A stretch of 64,000 bases of DNA from Hordeum vulgare subsp. vulgare. Taxonomy: Eukaryota > Streptophyta > Magnoliopsida > Poales > Poaceae. The notes beneath the pieces were generated by a model that was not told the origin of the DNA, made no database searches, and was given only the letters and a program-made list of their open reading frames with translations. Location of the stretch: positions 537,920,316-537,984,315 of the forward strand of contig NC_058519.1 of assembly GCF_904849725.1 (NCBI RefSeq). Direction: 5' to 3'. This document shows positions 1 through 11,193 of the stretch, piece after piece; position 1 is the first letter of the stretch, and the number at the start of each line of letters is the position of its first letter. The position numbers were made by a program, and so were the translations under genes.

Positions 1-300
1 GTTTCGGGCTCATCGGTAGTGTACTGGGAGTGCCGGGAGGGGTGCCGGGGACCATCAGGAGGGGTGTCACGCCCCAATGGGTCTCATGGGCTATGGTAAG
101 AGATAAACCAGCCCCTAGTGGGATGGAATAAGTTCCCACTAAGGCCCATAAGGTTTGAGAAGGAAAAAACACAAGGTGGAAAGAATTTCCAAGTGGGAAG
201 GTGGAATCCTACTCCAAGTAGGATTGGAGTAGGACTCCTCCACCTCCAATTTCGGCCAAACCTTTAGGTTTTGAGGCTGCCTCCTCCCCTCCCTCCCTCC

Positions 301-309
301 TATATATAG
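301..309 (+). promoter_or_regulatory. TATA box of LTR A
   Basis: TATATATAG follows a C/T-rich stretch and precedes the likely transcribed R region. Its spacing from the LTR end (about 490 bp) is normal for this Copia group. Confidence 0.55.
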
Positions 310-571
310 TGGGGTTTTAGGGCTGATTTGAGAAAAGTTTTGCCACGGCAGCCCGACCACATACCTCCACACTTTTACCTCTAGATCGCGTTTCTGCGGA
401 GCTAGGGCGGAGCCCTGCTGAGATTGGATCACCACCAACCTCCGGAGCGTCATCACGCTGCCGGAGAACTCATCTACCTCTCCATCTCTCTTGCTGGATC
501 AAGAAGGCCGAGATCATCGTCGAGCTGTACGTGTGCTGAACGCGGAGGTGCCGTCCGTTCGGCACTAGATC

Positions 572-637
572 GGAGCGGATCGTGGGACGGATCGCGGGAC
601 GGTTCGTGGGACGGTTCGCGGGGCGGATCGAGGGACG
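572..637 (+). repeat. 12-bp tandem repeat in LTR A (about 5.5 copies)
   Basis: Consecutive units gggacggatcgt, gggacggatcgc, gggacggttcgt and gggacggttcgc differ by one or two bases each. The array lies in the probable R/U5 part, downstream of the TATA box. It produces spurious Gly/Ser/Arg/Asp-rich and Pro/Arg-rich ORFs on the two strands. Confidence 0.9.
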
Positions 638-796
638 TGAGGACGTTCCACTACATCAACCGCATTTCTTAATGCTTCTGCTGTGCGATCTACAAGGGTA
701 CGTAGATCGGAAATCCCCTCTCGTAGATGGACATCACCATGACAGGTCTTCGAGCGCGTAGGAAATTTTTTGTTTCCCATGCGACGTTCCCCAACA

Positions 797-1612
797 ACGA
801 TGCCGGTTAAATATCAAGCGGTATAGGAGGGATCCATGATCTCTCTCAAGGAACTGGTAGCGTGTTAGAGCGACACGATCAAGGTAGGCTGTACGGAGAG
901 GAGGGTCTTCTGGACGGATGGATACTCCAAGAAAATTTGCTAAGCGCGTAGCATAAACTCCACCAAAGAAATCCCCCTCACTGGCATTTTTATTCAGCCT
1001 CCTTGCTTTTATAGCTCCCATATTGAAGCTCCTGTCACCTGTTACTGCGCTCTTAAGGATACTAAGGTCGGAAGCGCATAGGTGACAATGTGCACCCTTG
1101 TCGTTAATGCACCTACCTATGAAGAGGGCAAGGTAGTGCAAGGCAGGGAAATGGATGCTTCCTATGATGGCTTGCGTGATATCTCTGGTTTCTCCAATTG
1201 TTATACTGGAGACAAAGTCTCTGACCGAAGATTTAGAAGGATCATTAACACTACCCCCATCGGGTATCTTGCAAATCCTATTGAAATCCTCCAGATCCAC
1301 GTTATAGGATTTATCGTACAGATCAAACAGTATGGATGAGTCATGACCAACTAAAAATTTAAATCTACACACGAAAGAGGCAGTGAGCATAGCATACTAT
1401 TCATATTTATCTGAGAGGAATTGTTCTAACCCAGCATTGCGGACAAGTGCATCAAACTCATCCTTGAAACCTGCTTCGATCATGAACTCATCGGAAGGCC
1501 ATTCACATGGTTGTACCGGTGCGTCCCTTAGTTGAAAAGGTTCGGGCTCCCGAAAAGAGAGACGAGGACCCTTCTTACTTGAGGAACTACCATGAATCTT
1601 CCTCCTGAACAT
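797..1612 (-). pseudogene. Accessory ORF (aORF) of element B, 3' end removed by LTR A
   Basis: The reading frame starts MFRRKIHGSSSSKKG at 1612 and has a basic N-terminus. It has an in-frame TAG at 1397-1399 and stays open to the insertion point at 797. About 270 codons remain. The section after the stop (ASFVCRFKFLVG, FDLYDKSYNVDLEDFNRI) has the look of the plant-transposon-type domain found in many additional ORFs of grass retroelements. I assign no enzymatic function. It lies where Athila-clade elements carry an env-like or extra ORF, between the core genes and the 3' LTR. The stop would arise from CAG by one C-to-T change, as expected from cytosine deamination. Codons visible beyond 797 belong to LTR A. 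Confidence 0.65.
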
Positions 1613-2351
1613 AATTTCCTTTTGCTGAAATTTTTGCAGTTCAAGAGAAAATTGAATAAAGACCCACCACACCTTGTAGCAACTACTCCTACTAGTGCCT
1701 AGAGACCGTATCACGCGCTAAAACTACTTGGAACCAGCTAAAATCAACATTTCTAGCTCAAGAACAGGGTCACCAAGGTAGTAAGAATACGCGAAGGATA
1801 AAGCACTAGAGCAAAAACTAATTGGACCAATGGAGGAGTCACTTACCAAGGAGTAATTTCCCCAAAACGGTTCGGAGAATGGTGCTTTGAGCAAGGAGAT
1901 CGAAAATCACAGCCAAATGGGCAAGAACACGGGTTTGAGTTGTGAAACAATTTTTCTGGAGGTGGAAGAACAGGCTGAGAGCTGGAATGAGTGGAGGGGG
2001 TGCGTGTGGGCCCCACAAGCTTGCACCTTGCCACCAGGGGGGTAGGTGGCGGTGGCGGGGCTTGTGGCCCACTGGTCTGGCCTACTAAATTTTCAGGACC
2101 ATCGGAGAACTTTTATTTTCGAGGTATTTTTCTCTGGGACGGTAAAACAGAAAACAGGAAAAGCTAAACTAATTCTATCATTTTTCTTCTAAGCAATAGA
2201 AAATGAAAGCTTAAAACGGAGGTATGTGACTCTTTGATTCATCCGTTTCATGGTCATCGAAAGAAATCCGTCAATGGGGTTGATCAAGTCCTTATGAAAA
2301 AACCTTCTCGAATCGCAAGAGAGAACGGAGAATTTTCGAATAGCCACTAAG
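1613..2351 (-). promoter_or_regulatory. Intergenic block of B upstream of its aORF; apparent copy of the LTR U3 region
   Basis: No gene is seen here. On the minus strand the block carries a motif beginning AAAGTTCTCC and ending TGAAAAT (2082-2107) that closely matches the U3 of the same element's 5' LTR (26388-26413). It is followed in both places by the GC-rich hairpin with CCACAAGC/GCTTGTGG arms. The arrangement suggests an internal duplicate of the LTR promoter serving the aORF. No convincing TATA box is visible in this copy, so activity is inference. Confidence 0.45.
2006..2072. promoter_or_regulatory. GC-rich hairpin 1 (internal, element B)
   Basis: The arm GTGGGCCCCACAAGC (2006-2020) faces GCTTGTGGCCCAC (2060-2072). 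The upper stem pairs TTGCCACC with GGTGGCGG around a loop rich in G. It matches hairpin 2 in the LTR of the same element. Confidence 0.7.
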
Positions 2352-2783
2352 TCACCTCAACGGGGATATGTATCTCCCAACAAGCAAATCATACTTCATC
2401 TTGACACAAGGAATAGGGCATTCAAAGCTCCCAATAAGAATCGATGAAGTCTTTTCGATAGCATTGATGCAATGTACTTGATATTGTTTCTTCGGAAAGT
2501 GCACGGTGTGCTCATTACCGTTGACATGGAAAGTGACATTGCCTTTGTTGCAATCTATAACAGCCCCTGCAGTGTTTAAAAAGGGTCTTCCGAGGATGAC
2601 AGCCATGGCATCGTCCTCGGGAATATCCAAGATAATAAAGTCTGTTAAGATAGTGGTGTTAGCAACCACAACAGGCACATCCTCGCAAAGTCCAATAAGG
2701 TATAGTGGGCACTCCGGGATCACCAAGTTTCTTAGGAGTTCCACCTTTAAAAGTGTAATTGGCAAGCATGGTGGAGATCTCAA
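2352..2783 (-). pseudogene. Aspartic protease remnant of element B
   Basis: The frame encodes a Gypsy-type protease C-terminal half, with VILGRPFLNTAGAVIDCN near residues 64-81, the flap-distal signature of Athila-clade proteases. The N-terminal active-site triad D-x-G-A is not visible upstream, and a frameshift separates this piece from gag (2659-3138). The frame stops at 2352, where the element passes directly into its intergenic block instead of reverse transcriptase. The protein is therefore not functional here. Confidence 0.75.
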
Positions 2784-3138
2784 GATCTGGTATCTTCCGT
2801 TTATTAGTCACGATATCTTTCATGTACTTGGCATACAGAGACATCTTGAGCATATCAGTTAACCGCATCTGCAGAAAGACGGGTCTTATCATCTCAATGA
2901 AGCGCTCAAAATCCTCATCATCCTTTTTCTTAGATGGCTTAGGAGGAAAGGGCATAGGTCTCTGAACCCATGGCTCTCTTTCTTTACCATGCTTCCTAGC
3001 AGTGAAGTCGTTCTTATCGTATCTCTTAGGTTTTGGGTTATCAGGATTAACCGTAGGTTCAGTCTCCACATCCTCATGATTGCTAGGTTGAGCATTATTA
3101 TGAACATCACTGTCCATATTGTCACCAGGTTCATGTTC
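2659..3138 (-). pseudogene. gag C-terminal part of element B (left of insertion C)
   Basis: This minus-strand frame resumes the gag of B after element C. It starts with an acidic stretch (EPGDNMDSDVHNN) and continues through a Lys/Pro-rich linker into DEDFERFIEMIRPVFLQMRL and MLKMSLYAKYMKDI, a segment usual in Athila-clade gag before the protease. The frame then shifts near 2720. Codons beyond 3138 in the same frame belong to the LTR of C. The counterpart on the other side of C ends at 22974. Confidence 0.8.
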
Positions 3139-4914
3139 TGTTGGGTAACGTAGCATAAATTCAAAATTTTCCTACGCATATTCAGATCTTCCTATGGAGA
3201 GACCAGCAATGAGAGAGGGGTGAGTGCATCTTCATACCTTTGAAGATCGCTAAGCGGAAGCGTTGCTAGAACACAGTTGATGGAGTCGTACTCGCGGCGA
3301 TTCAGATCGCGGTGTGATTCCGATCTAGTGCCGAACCACGCACCTCTGCGTTCAACACACGTGCAGCTCGGTGACGTCTCCCGCACCTTGATCCAGCAAG
3401 GAGGAGGGAGAGGTTGGGGAAGATCTCCGGAAGCACGATGGCGTGGTGCCAATGGAGAGACGAGGTCTCCCGGTAGGGCTTCGCCAAGCACCGATAGAGA
3501 GGAGGAGAAAGAAGAGCAGGGCTGCGCCGAGGGAGAGGGAAAACTGTGTGTCAAACAACCCCGAAACCCCCACTATATATAGGAGGAGGGGAGGGGGGGG
3601 GTGCCACCCCTAGGGTTCCCACCCTAGGTGGTGCGGCAGCCCCCCCAGATAGGAGGTGCGGCGGCCAGGGCAAGGGGAGGGGTGGCGCACCCCTAGGCGG
3701 GCCTTAGGCCCACCAGTGCCTAGGGTTTCCCCCCCTCTCCACCTCCTGCGCCTTGGGCTGAGTGTGGGGGCACACCAGCCCACCTAGGGGCTGGTTCCCT
3801 CCCACACTTCGCCCATCTAGCCTCCTGGGGTCGTTTCCCCCTCCCGGTGGACCCCCGGGGCCACCTCCGATGGTCCCGGTGATCCCGGTACGTTACCGGT
3901 GACGCCCGAAACACTTCCGGTGTCCGAAACCATCCGTCCTATATATCAATATTTACCTCCGGACCATTCCAGAGCTCCTCGTGACGTCCGGGATCTCATT
4001 CAGGACTCCAAACAACTTTTGATAACCTCGTATAACAATTCCCTATAACCCTAGCGTCATCAAACCTTAAGTGTGTAGACCCTACGGGTTCGGGAGACAG
4101 GTAGACATGACCGAGACACCTCTCTGGCCAATAACCATCAGCGGGTCTGGATACCCATGGTGTCTCCCACTTGCTCCAGGATGATCTCATCGGATGAACC
4201 ACGATGTCAAGGATTCAATCAATCCCGTATACAATTCCCTTTGTCTGTCGGTATAGAACTTGCCTGAGATTCGATCGTCGGTATACCTATACCTTGTTCA
4301 ATCTCGTTACCGGTAAGTCTCTTTACTCGTTCCGTAGCACGTCATCGTGTGACTAACTCCTTAGTAACATTGAGCTCACGATGATGTTCTACCGAGTGGT
4401 CCCAGAGATACCTCTCCGTCATGCGGAGTGACAAATCCCGATCCCGATTCGTACCAACCCAACAGACACTTTCAGAGATACCCGTAGTGCACCTTTATAG
4501 TCACGCAGTTACGTTGTGACGTTTGATATACCCAAAGCACTCCTATGGTATCCGGGAGTTGCACAATCTCACGGTCGAAGGAAAAGACACTTGACATTAG
4601 AAAAGCTTTAGCATACGAACAATACGATCTAGTGCTATGCTTAGGATTGGGTCTTGTCCATCACATCATTCTCCCAATGATGTGATCCCGTTATCAATGA
4701 CATATGATGCCCATGACCAGGAAACCATGATCATCTATTGACTAACGAGCTAGCCAAATAAAGTCTTGCTAGGGACACATTGTGATATATTTATTCACAC
4801 ATGTATTACTGTTTACTGTTAATACAATTATAGCATGAACAATAGACGGTTATCATGAACAAGAAAATATGATAATAACCATTTTATTATTGCCTCTAGG
4901 GCATATTTCCAACA
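3139..4914 (-). repeat. 3' LTR of element C
   Basis: A 1,776-bp direct repeat of 21193-22973. The minus-strand TATA box CCTATATATAG is at 3573-3583, in a GC-rich context. The small ORFs at 3192-3914 are frames of the LTR leader and U3 and are not genes. Confidence 0.95.
3573..3583 (-). promoter_or_regulatory. TATA box in 3' LTR of C
   Basis: CCTATATATAG on the minus strand, conserved at 21628-21638 in the other LTR. Confidence 0.65.
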
Positions 4915-4927
4915 GTCTCCCACTTGC
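4915..4927 (-). other. Polypurine tract of element C
   Basis: On the minus strand AAGTGGGAGACT abuts the LTR start TGTTGG. This is the expected plus-strand priming site for Angela-like elements. Confidence 0.7.
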
Positions 4928-4946
4928 ACTAGTGTCAATAATCTAG

Positions 4947-7063
4947 TTACATTGTGATGTATCGAACACCCATAGCATTATGGTGTTGATCATGTTTTGC
5001 TCGTGGAAGAGGTTTAGGCAATGGGTCTGCAACATTCAGATCCGTATGTACTTTACAAATCTCTATTACTCCAGTCTGGACATGGTCCTGGATGGAGTTG
5101 TAGCGGCATTTGATGTGCTTCGTCTTTCGGTGAAACCTGGGCTCCTTGGCTATGGCAATGGCCCCAGTGTTATCACAGAAGAGTGTCATTGGACCCGACG
5201 AGCTTGGAACCACTCCAAGGTCGGTGATGAGCTCCTTCATCCAAATTCCTTCATGAGCTGCTTCTGAAGCAGCTATGTACTCTGCTTCACATGTAGATAT
5301 TTCCACGACTTCTGGCTTGCTGTTGCGCCAGCTCACTGCCCCACCATTCTACACATATACATATCCGGTCTGTGACTTAGAGTCATCCGGATCTGTGTCG
5401 AAGCTAGCGTCGACGTAACCTTTTACGACGACATCTTCGTCACCTCCATAAACAAGAAACATCTCCTTAGTCCTCTTTAGGTACTTAAAGATATTTTTGA
5501 CCGCTGTCCAGTGTTCCATACCGGGATCACTTTGGTACCTCCCTACCAAACTTATGGCAAGGTTTATATCAGGTATGGTACAAAACATGGCCTACATTAG
5601 AGAGCCTACGGCTAAAGCGTAGGGGACAATACTCGTCTTCTCTCTATCTGCTGCCGTGGTCGGCGACTGAGTCTTACTCAATCTCATACCTTGCAAAACT
5701 GGCAAGAACCCTTTCTTTGAGTTTTCCATATTGAACTTCTTCAATATCTTGTCAAGGTATGTACTTTGCGAAAGTCCTATGAGGCGTCTCGATCTATGTT
5801 TATAGATCTTGATGCCTAATATGTATGCAGCTTCTCCAAGGTCCTTCATTGAAGAACTCTTGTTCAAATAGGCCTTTATGCTCTCCAACATCTCTATATT
5901 ATTCCCCATCAATAATATGTCATCCACATACAGTATGAGGAAAGCTACAGAGCTCCCACTCACTTTCTTGTACAGACAGGCTTCTCCGTAAACCTGTATG
6001 AACCCAAACGCTTTAATCACCTCATTAAAGCGAATGTTCCAACTCCGAGATGCTTGCACCAGCCCATAGATGGAGCGCTGGAGCTTGCACACTCTGTTAG
6101 CACCCTTAGGGTCGACAAAACCTTCTGGTTGCATCATATACAACTCTTCCTTAAGGTTCCCGTTAAGGAACGTTGTATTGACGTCCATTTGCCAAATTTC
6201 ATAATCATAAAAGGCGGCAATTGCTAACATGATTCGGACTGATTTCAGCTTCGCTACGGGAGAGAAAGTCTCTTCGTAGTCAATTCCTTGAATTTGTCGA
6301 AAACCCTTTGCGACAAGTCGAGCTTTATAAACGGTTACATTGCCGTTTGCATCAGTCTTCTTCTTGAAGATCCATTTATTTTATATGGCTTGCCGGTCAT
6401 CAGGCAAGTCTCATACATGGATCCTATCTCGGATTTCATAGCTTCAAGCCATTTGTTGGAATCTGGGCCCGCCATCGCTTCTTCATAGTTCGAAGGTTCA
6501 CCGTTGTCTAACAAAATGATTTCCATCACAGGGTTGCCATACTACTCTGGTGCGGAGCGTGCCCTTGTGGACCTTCGCGGTTTAGTAGTAACTTGATCCG
6601 AAGCTTCATGATCATTAGCATTAACTTCCTCTTGAGTTGGTGCAGGCGCCACAGGAACAATTTCCCGCGCTGCGCTACTTTCCTGTTCGAGAGGGGGTGT
6701 AATTAGCTCATCAAGTTCTACCTTCCTCCCACTTACTTCTTTCGAGAGAAACTCTTTCTCTAGAAAGGATCCGTTCTTGGCAACAAAGATTTTACCTTCG
6801 GATCTAAGATAGAAGGTATACCCAATAGTTTCCTTAGGGTATCCTATGAATACGCATTTCTCCGCTTTGGGTTCGAGCTTTTCTGGTTGAAATTTCTTCA
6901 CATAAGCATCGCAGCCCCAAACTTTAAGAAACGACAACTTAGGTTTCTTGCCAAACCATAGTTCATACGGTGTCGTCTCAACGGATTTAGACGGTGTCCT
7001 ATTTAAAGTGAATACTGCAGTTTCTAATGCGTATCCCCAAAATGATAGCGGTAAGTCGGTAAG
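4947..7063 (-). pseudogene. Copia pol of C, 3' part: integrase C-terminus, reverse transcriptase, RNase H
   Basis: From high to low coordinates: integrase C-terminal segment (PLSFWGYALETAVFTLN and the GKKPKLSFLKVWGCDAYVK region, 7063-6542); RT N-terminus (NYEEAMAGPDSNKWLEAM, about 6490-6430); RT palm with AFYDYEIWQMDV and the catalytic YVDD (in FLILYVDDILL, about 5940); and RNase H ending with CEAEYIAASEAAHE and the ADPL motif (5336-4947). Breaks include loss of about a dozen bases with a frame change near 6390, an in-frame stop at 5349-5351 and one near 5589. Element D inserted directly upstream at 7064. Domain order and motifs are diagnostic of Copia elements. Confidence 0.92.
7059..7063. 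other. Left TSD of element D (GTAAG)
   Basis: GTAAG at 7059-7063 is repeated exactly at 18073-18077. Confidence 0.95.
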
Positions 7064-9063
7064 TGAAAAGACCACGATGACGCCTAGAGGGGGGGGGTTG
7101 AATAGGCTATTTAAAAACTTCTTCGGATTTGGCTTAAACCTAATGCGGAAATAAACTAAGAGGATACTTTTCAAGCACAAATCCTAAATGCAATAGGCAC
7201 CGCAACGTGCACCAACAACAGGAACTACCAAGATGGGCACAACACGGTTACTAACAAGCACAAATAAGTTACACAAACTTACTTGAGTAAATCACACGAC
7301 AAGTAGGTGAACGACACAAGATACTAGATCACACTATAGCACACGATATATCAAAAGCTGCAAGTGTGAACGTGTGGATATAGAGGGTATGCTTGAACGA
7401 TTAATCTTGAACAAAGAAATAGCCAACACAATATAATGAGCACAAACAATATGCAATGTATGTATGCTCAAGTAACACAAGTAAACCACAAGTAAGGAGT
7501 TAGGGTTAGGGATAACCAAGGTCACTTGAGACAAAGATGTATCCCGATGTTCACTTCCTTGGAGGGAAGGTCATCACCGTTAGAGAGGTGGATGTTACCA
7601 CGAAGGCACACCAACGCCACGAAGGCTCACCCTATTCTCTCTTTGAGATAACACCACGAAGGCGTTTCTCAACCACTAGTGGTAAGCCTTTGAGGTGGCT
7701 TCCAAACCCTCACAAACCTTTCCGGGGGTAATCACACGGATTGATTCCTCTTCGAAGAACTCCTACAGCCTAGGAGTCTCCAACCTCCAAGAGTAACAAG
7801 ATCATGGGAAATGCTCAAAACTTGCTCAAATCTCAAATAGCTTTGGTTGAGAGGAGGAGAGGGAGACGATCTATCTTTTGATTGGAACAACTCTCAAAGG
7901 GGCTCACAAATGCTCTTGGGATCTTAGATTTGGTGTGAGCAAATGTGTGTGAGGTAGAAATGTGTTCTTATGAGGATATGGCTGTGTTGGGCACCCTCTC
8001 ACGAAGTGGGAGGGGGTATTTGTAGTGGAGAGGGGAAAGTGACCGTTGGGGTCACTTAACTCTGACAGTGGTCGGACGTCCGACAGTTCTCGGATGTCCG
8101 GCCGCCCACAGGGGGTCGGATGTCCGACAGGAGTTGGTTGTCCGAGGGATGTATATATATCAGGAACCATTATATAAATGAACAGGGACCGGACGACCGA
8201 AGAGAAGGTCGGATGTCCGAGAGTTCAGTTCTGTTCAAGGGCACCGGATTCCGAAAGTGGTCGGACGTCTGGCCCTCGGACGACAGGGGGAGGCCGGAAG
8301 TCCGAGTTATATGACTCTGAATTTCTGTGGTGCAAGGTTCCGGTTTTCCGACGTGGTCGGGCGTCCGGCCCTCGGACATCCGGAGGAAGCCGGAAGTCCG
8401 ATTTATTTGACTCTGGATTTCTCTGGTATAAGGTTCCGGATTTCCGAAGTGGTCGGGCGTCCAGCCCTCGGATGTTCCGAGGGAGCCATGTCCGAGGCAT
8501 TGGTTCTGTTTTGAGATAAAAGCAGAGCAGTGGAGATGTGGTATGAGCACAAAAGTAGAGATGTAGTTTGAGAAAGTTCATCGCAAAACCTCTGATCCCC
8601 TCTTAATAGTGCGGGATCCCTAAAGACTCAAGAATCATAAAAAGGGTACTGATGATCCATACTTGAGTGTATACTTTTATTCGCTGATCATCACTCCGCA
8701 CCACTAATGTCAAAGGAACTGATACCTTTGAGTTAGCCCTTTCACTTGAGCTTGATGTTGTTGTTCCTTCTTGGCTCAAGTTGAAAGCAGGACATGATGA
8801 AGTCTTCAAGTAGCTCTCCCATACACAATGTGGAAAGCCTAGCTTATGTATTCATCTTCATTTGTCCACCATGTGAACATCCACAAGAATCAAGCATGTA
8901 GTGCTCAGGAATGCTTATCTTGATCTTGTCCTTGTTAGCACACGAGCTTGTCCTTATCAACATATGATCATTAACAACAGCTTAAAGGGGATTAGTGATT
9001 AGTTATCTATATGTGTGTTGTCAGCAACACCAAAACACGATTAAGGGCATGGCTGCACTTTCA
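7064..9063 (-). repeat. 3' LTR of element D
   Basis: About 2.0 kb, matching 16070-18072 almost throughout. It contains many GGACGTCCG-like palindromes between 8068 and 8490. The TATA position reads TACAAATA on the minus strand (plus 8010-8030 region), degraded compared with TATAAATA in the 5' LTR. Short ORFs in this region are repeat artefacts. Confidence 0.95.
8242..8490. repeat. About 97-bp imperfect tandem repeat with GGACGTCCG motifs
   Basis: Anchors ccggattccgaaagtggtcg (8242), ccggttttccgacgtggtcg (near 8339) and ccggatttccgaagtggtcg (near 8437) recur about 97-98 bp apart. Each is followed by a G-rich box and gactctg-(g/a)atttct. The same array is in the 5' LTR (about 17250-17500). It lies upstream of the LTR TATA box in minus orientation and may be an enhancer array. 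Confidence 0.85.
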
Positions 9064-9077
9064 ATCTCCCCTTTTTT
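9064..9077 (-). other. Polypurine tract of element D
   Basis: AAAAAAGGGGAGAT on the minus strand directly precedes the 3' LTR start TGAAAGTGC. Confidence 0.85.
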
Positions 9078-9646
9078 GGTAGTTGATGACAACATACATA
9101 TAGCTCTCAAAAATAGTAATAAACATGTGTGGCTTAGGAGAGATTTGTTACGATGCTTATGAAGCTCCCCCTGATTATATGCATAGTAAAATAGGTAAGT
9201 GCGGGAGTTCCCCCTTAATGCGTGCTTTGAAGATAATAACATCATTTAACATTACACCATAATAGTTCAACAATACATAGCATATCATATGAATCAATAA
9301 TTCATAGCATATCATATGAATCAAAGCATATGATATGAATCAATAGGATAGCATAAAACTCATCATCATATGACACAACGATAATATCATGATATCTCAT
9401 CACCACATGATAGTTTAACAATACACCATCCATAAGTGATGGCATAGCACATCATCCATAAGTATCGTTACATGATGACACATCATTAAGTTCGACATAC
9501 TACATCATACCATACATTATGAGAGAAACCAAAATCGAAACTAAGATAAGATAATGTCCTCCCCCTTTGGCATCAAGGACCAAAAAGGAAGGAACCCGGC
9601 AATGCTACCACATACTCAAATATCACCCTCATCAACATCATCATCA

Positions 9647-11193
9647 TCAGGCATCATCCTCATCATCCTCATCCTCAGGCAAACCACTGCCACCAGCCTC
9701 GTCAAGAAAATCAGCCCACTCAGGACCATATGGAAAGCCAAAGTCGGAAGGAGGAGCAGCAGGAAGATCCTCATCGTCACTCACATCAAGAGCGCCCGAC
9801 TCTCTCAGACGAGCCTTGAGGGCATTCTTGGAGGAGACGAGGCGAGAAACCACATCATGAGTTTGACCGCACTGGAAAGAGAAAGCCTTCATCATGGCAG
9901 ATTGTGCCTTGCCAATGAATTTGGCAAAGCGACCGAGAGGAGCTGAGCTGGATGAAGGGGTTGCTGACCGGGCAACAGTGCGGCGAGTGGAGGTGGATGA
10001 GGTTTTCTTAGGAGCATTGTCATCCGCCATGTGATTGGGAATGGCCCACTTCTGATGCGTGTGAGTGGGAGCAATAGTGAATTCAGCAACATGGTGAATA
10101 AAGGCCTGGATGAAGGGGGCATGAGGGAAGGCTTGCTTGTATGGAAGACTAGCGAGCCGAATCTCATGCCAGAGAAAGTGAGGCACATTAATATTGCGCT
10201 TGGGGGACTCGTGTAAATGTGACATGATATCAATACAGTAGCCACTGCAGGTTCCCCTATCACCCATCTTGGGATAGATGGTGCGGATAAGACACTGAAA
10301 AATGATAAAGAAGGGAGAGCGCCGGATGGATACTTGGTTAAGATCCTTCATCAGTTCGTCTGCATCAAGTTCATGAAGTGGTTTGAGGAGAAGGCCACAC
10401 GCCTCAACGGGCTTATGTGCATGGTTAGGATCATTCCTATGGACTTTTGTGCCGGAGTCGGGGAAGCTGAGTGCAGCAACAAACTCATCATAAGAGGCTG
10501 TGAACTCAACATCAGAAGTCATCTAGCGAACAGTGTTGTTTGAGCCAAAGAAACACGTGGCATGAAATTGATGAATAGCGCCACTGTTAAAATCGCACCG
10601 AAAAGCAAAGGGGGCAGCGAGCCCCGATGACTCAATGAGCTCAATGGCACCCGGGTATTTCGCCGAGTGAGTGGAATATGCTCAAGATCAATATAATGAT
10701 GTACTGAGAGACCCTTAGGAATGATGACAGTAGAAAATATGTCCGCTTGGACGTGTGTGTGGAAACGTGAGTCCATAGAGTCACGTTCAACAGAAAATTG
10801 GTTAACATCGCGGCGGAATGTAAAGTAGGAAGACTTAGGAACCTTGGTGAAGTCCTTGACTTCACGACCTAAAGTAGGAGGAGGTTCAAGGGAGATGCGA
10901 CGAGCATCACCTTCGGGCTGTTCAGGAGGAGGCGGTGGCATATATGAGGGCCTGCGAGTCCCCGGCTTCGGCATAGTCTTCTGAACGGCAACATATTCAG
11001 CACGTTCCTCAGCTGCAAGCTCATCCTCGAAGTCAGAGCCATCAGACGAGGAGTGGGGCTATGGAGGAGGATGACGGGCGAGCCATTTGAAGGGACGTCG
11101 TGGTACATCGGAGTCATCCGACCCCGTGCCAGGAGGGGCACGAGCGGATGAGCCAGCAGAGTTCTTCCGGGCAGTGTGCTTAATCTTGGGCAT
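9647..11193 (-). pseudogene. Accessory ORF of element D (putative plant-transposon-type protein)
   Basis: The ORF starts MPKIKHTARKNSAG at 11193, the most upstream in-frame Met after a TATA-like box at 11501-11509. It has a Ser/Pro/Asp-rich N-terminus and an in-frame TAG at 11059-11061, then continues (MPKPGTRRPSYMPPPPPEQ) to a frame change near 10680. A TAG at 10523-10525 precedes MTSDVEFTASYDEFVAAL, and the frame then runs to 9647 with a Ser/Thr-rich linker and an acidic tail (EDEDDEDD). The central part, with FINF-like and WMT-type spacing, resembles the domain seen in additional ORFs of grass transposons; no catalytic motif is recognisable. At least two stops and one frameshift make it a pseudogene. 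It lies between gag and the 3' LTR on the same strand as gag, as in SIRE-type elements with an extra ORF. Confidence 0.65.

Larger units (their letters stand above)
1..796 (+). repeat. Element A: 3' part of a BARE/Angela-like Copia LTR (plus orientation)
   Basis: The block ends in TTCCCCAACA at 796, the usual terminus of Triticeae Copia LTRs of the BARE/WIS/Angela group, and the minus-strand Gypsy ORF of element B resumes immediately afterwards. Its TATA-like box is at 301-309. A leader segment around 511-570 resembles the corresponding part of the Angela-like LTRs of element C (Lys/Arg-rich Ile-Thr region in the shadow frames is not a gene). The 5' end lies outside the window, so this could be a 3' LTR, a 5' LTR or a solo LTR. 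If it inserted cleanly, the first 5 bp after it (797-801, acgat) are one TSD copy. Small ORFs inside are by-products of repeat composition. Confidence 0.8.

Noticed and set aside
424..780. Gly/Ser/Asp-rich plus-strand and Pro/Arg-rich minus-strand ORFs
   Set aside because: Both come from the 12-bp tandem repeat in LTR A; no protein family or promoter context supports them.
8068..8490. CRISPR-like spacing of short palindromes
   Set aside because: The units are tandem enhancer-like repeats in a plant LTR with no constant repeat/unique spacer pattern and no cas genes.
8120..8581. Overlapping ORFs of 60-126 codons on both strands
   Set aside because: They lie in the 97-bp tandem array of the D LTR, and the same frames are repeated in the other LTR. 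Translation reflects the repeat.
9554..9946. Plus-strand ORF of 130 codons
   Set aside because: It is antisense to the better supported accessory ORF of D, and its composition follows from the acidic tail and Ser/Thr linker on the other strand.
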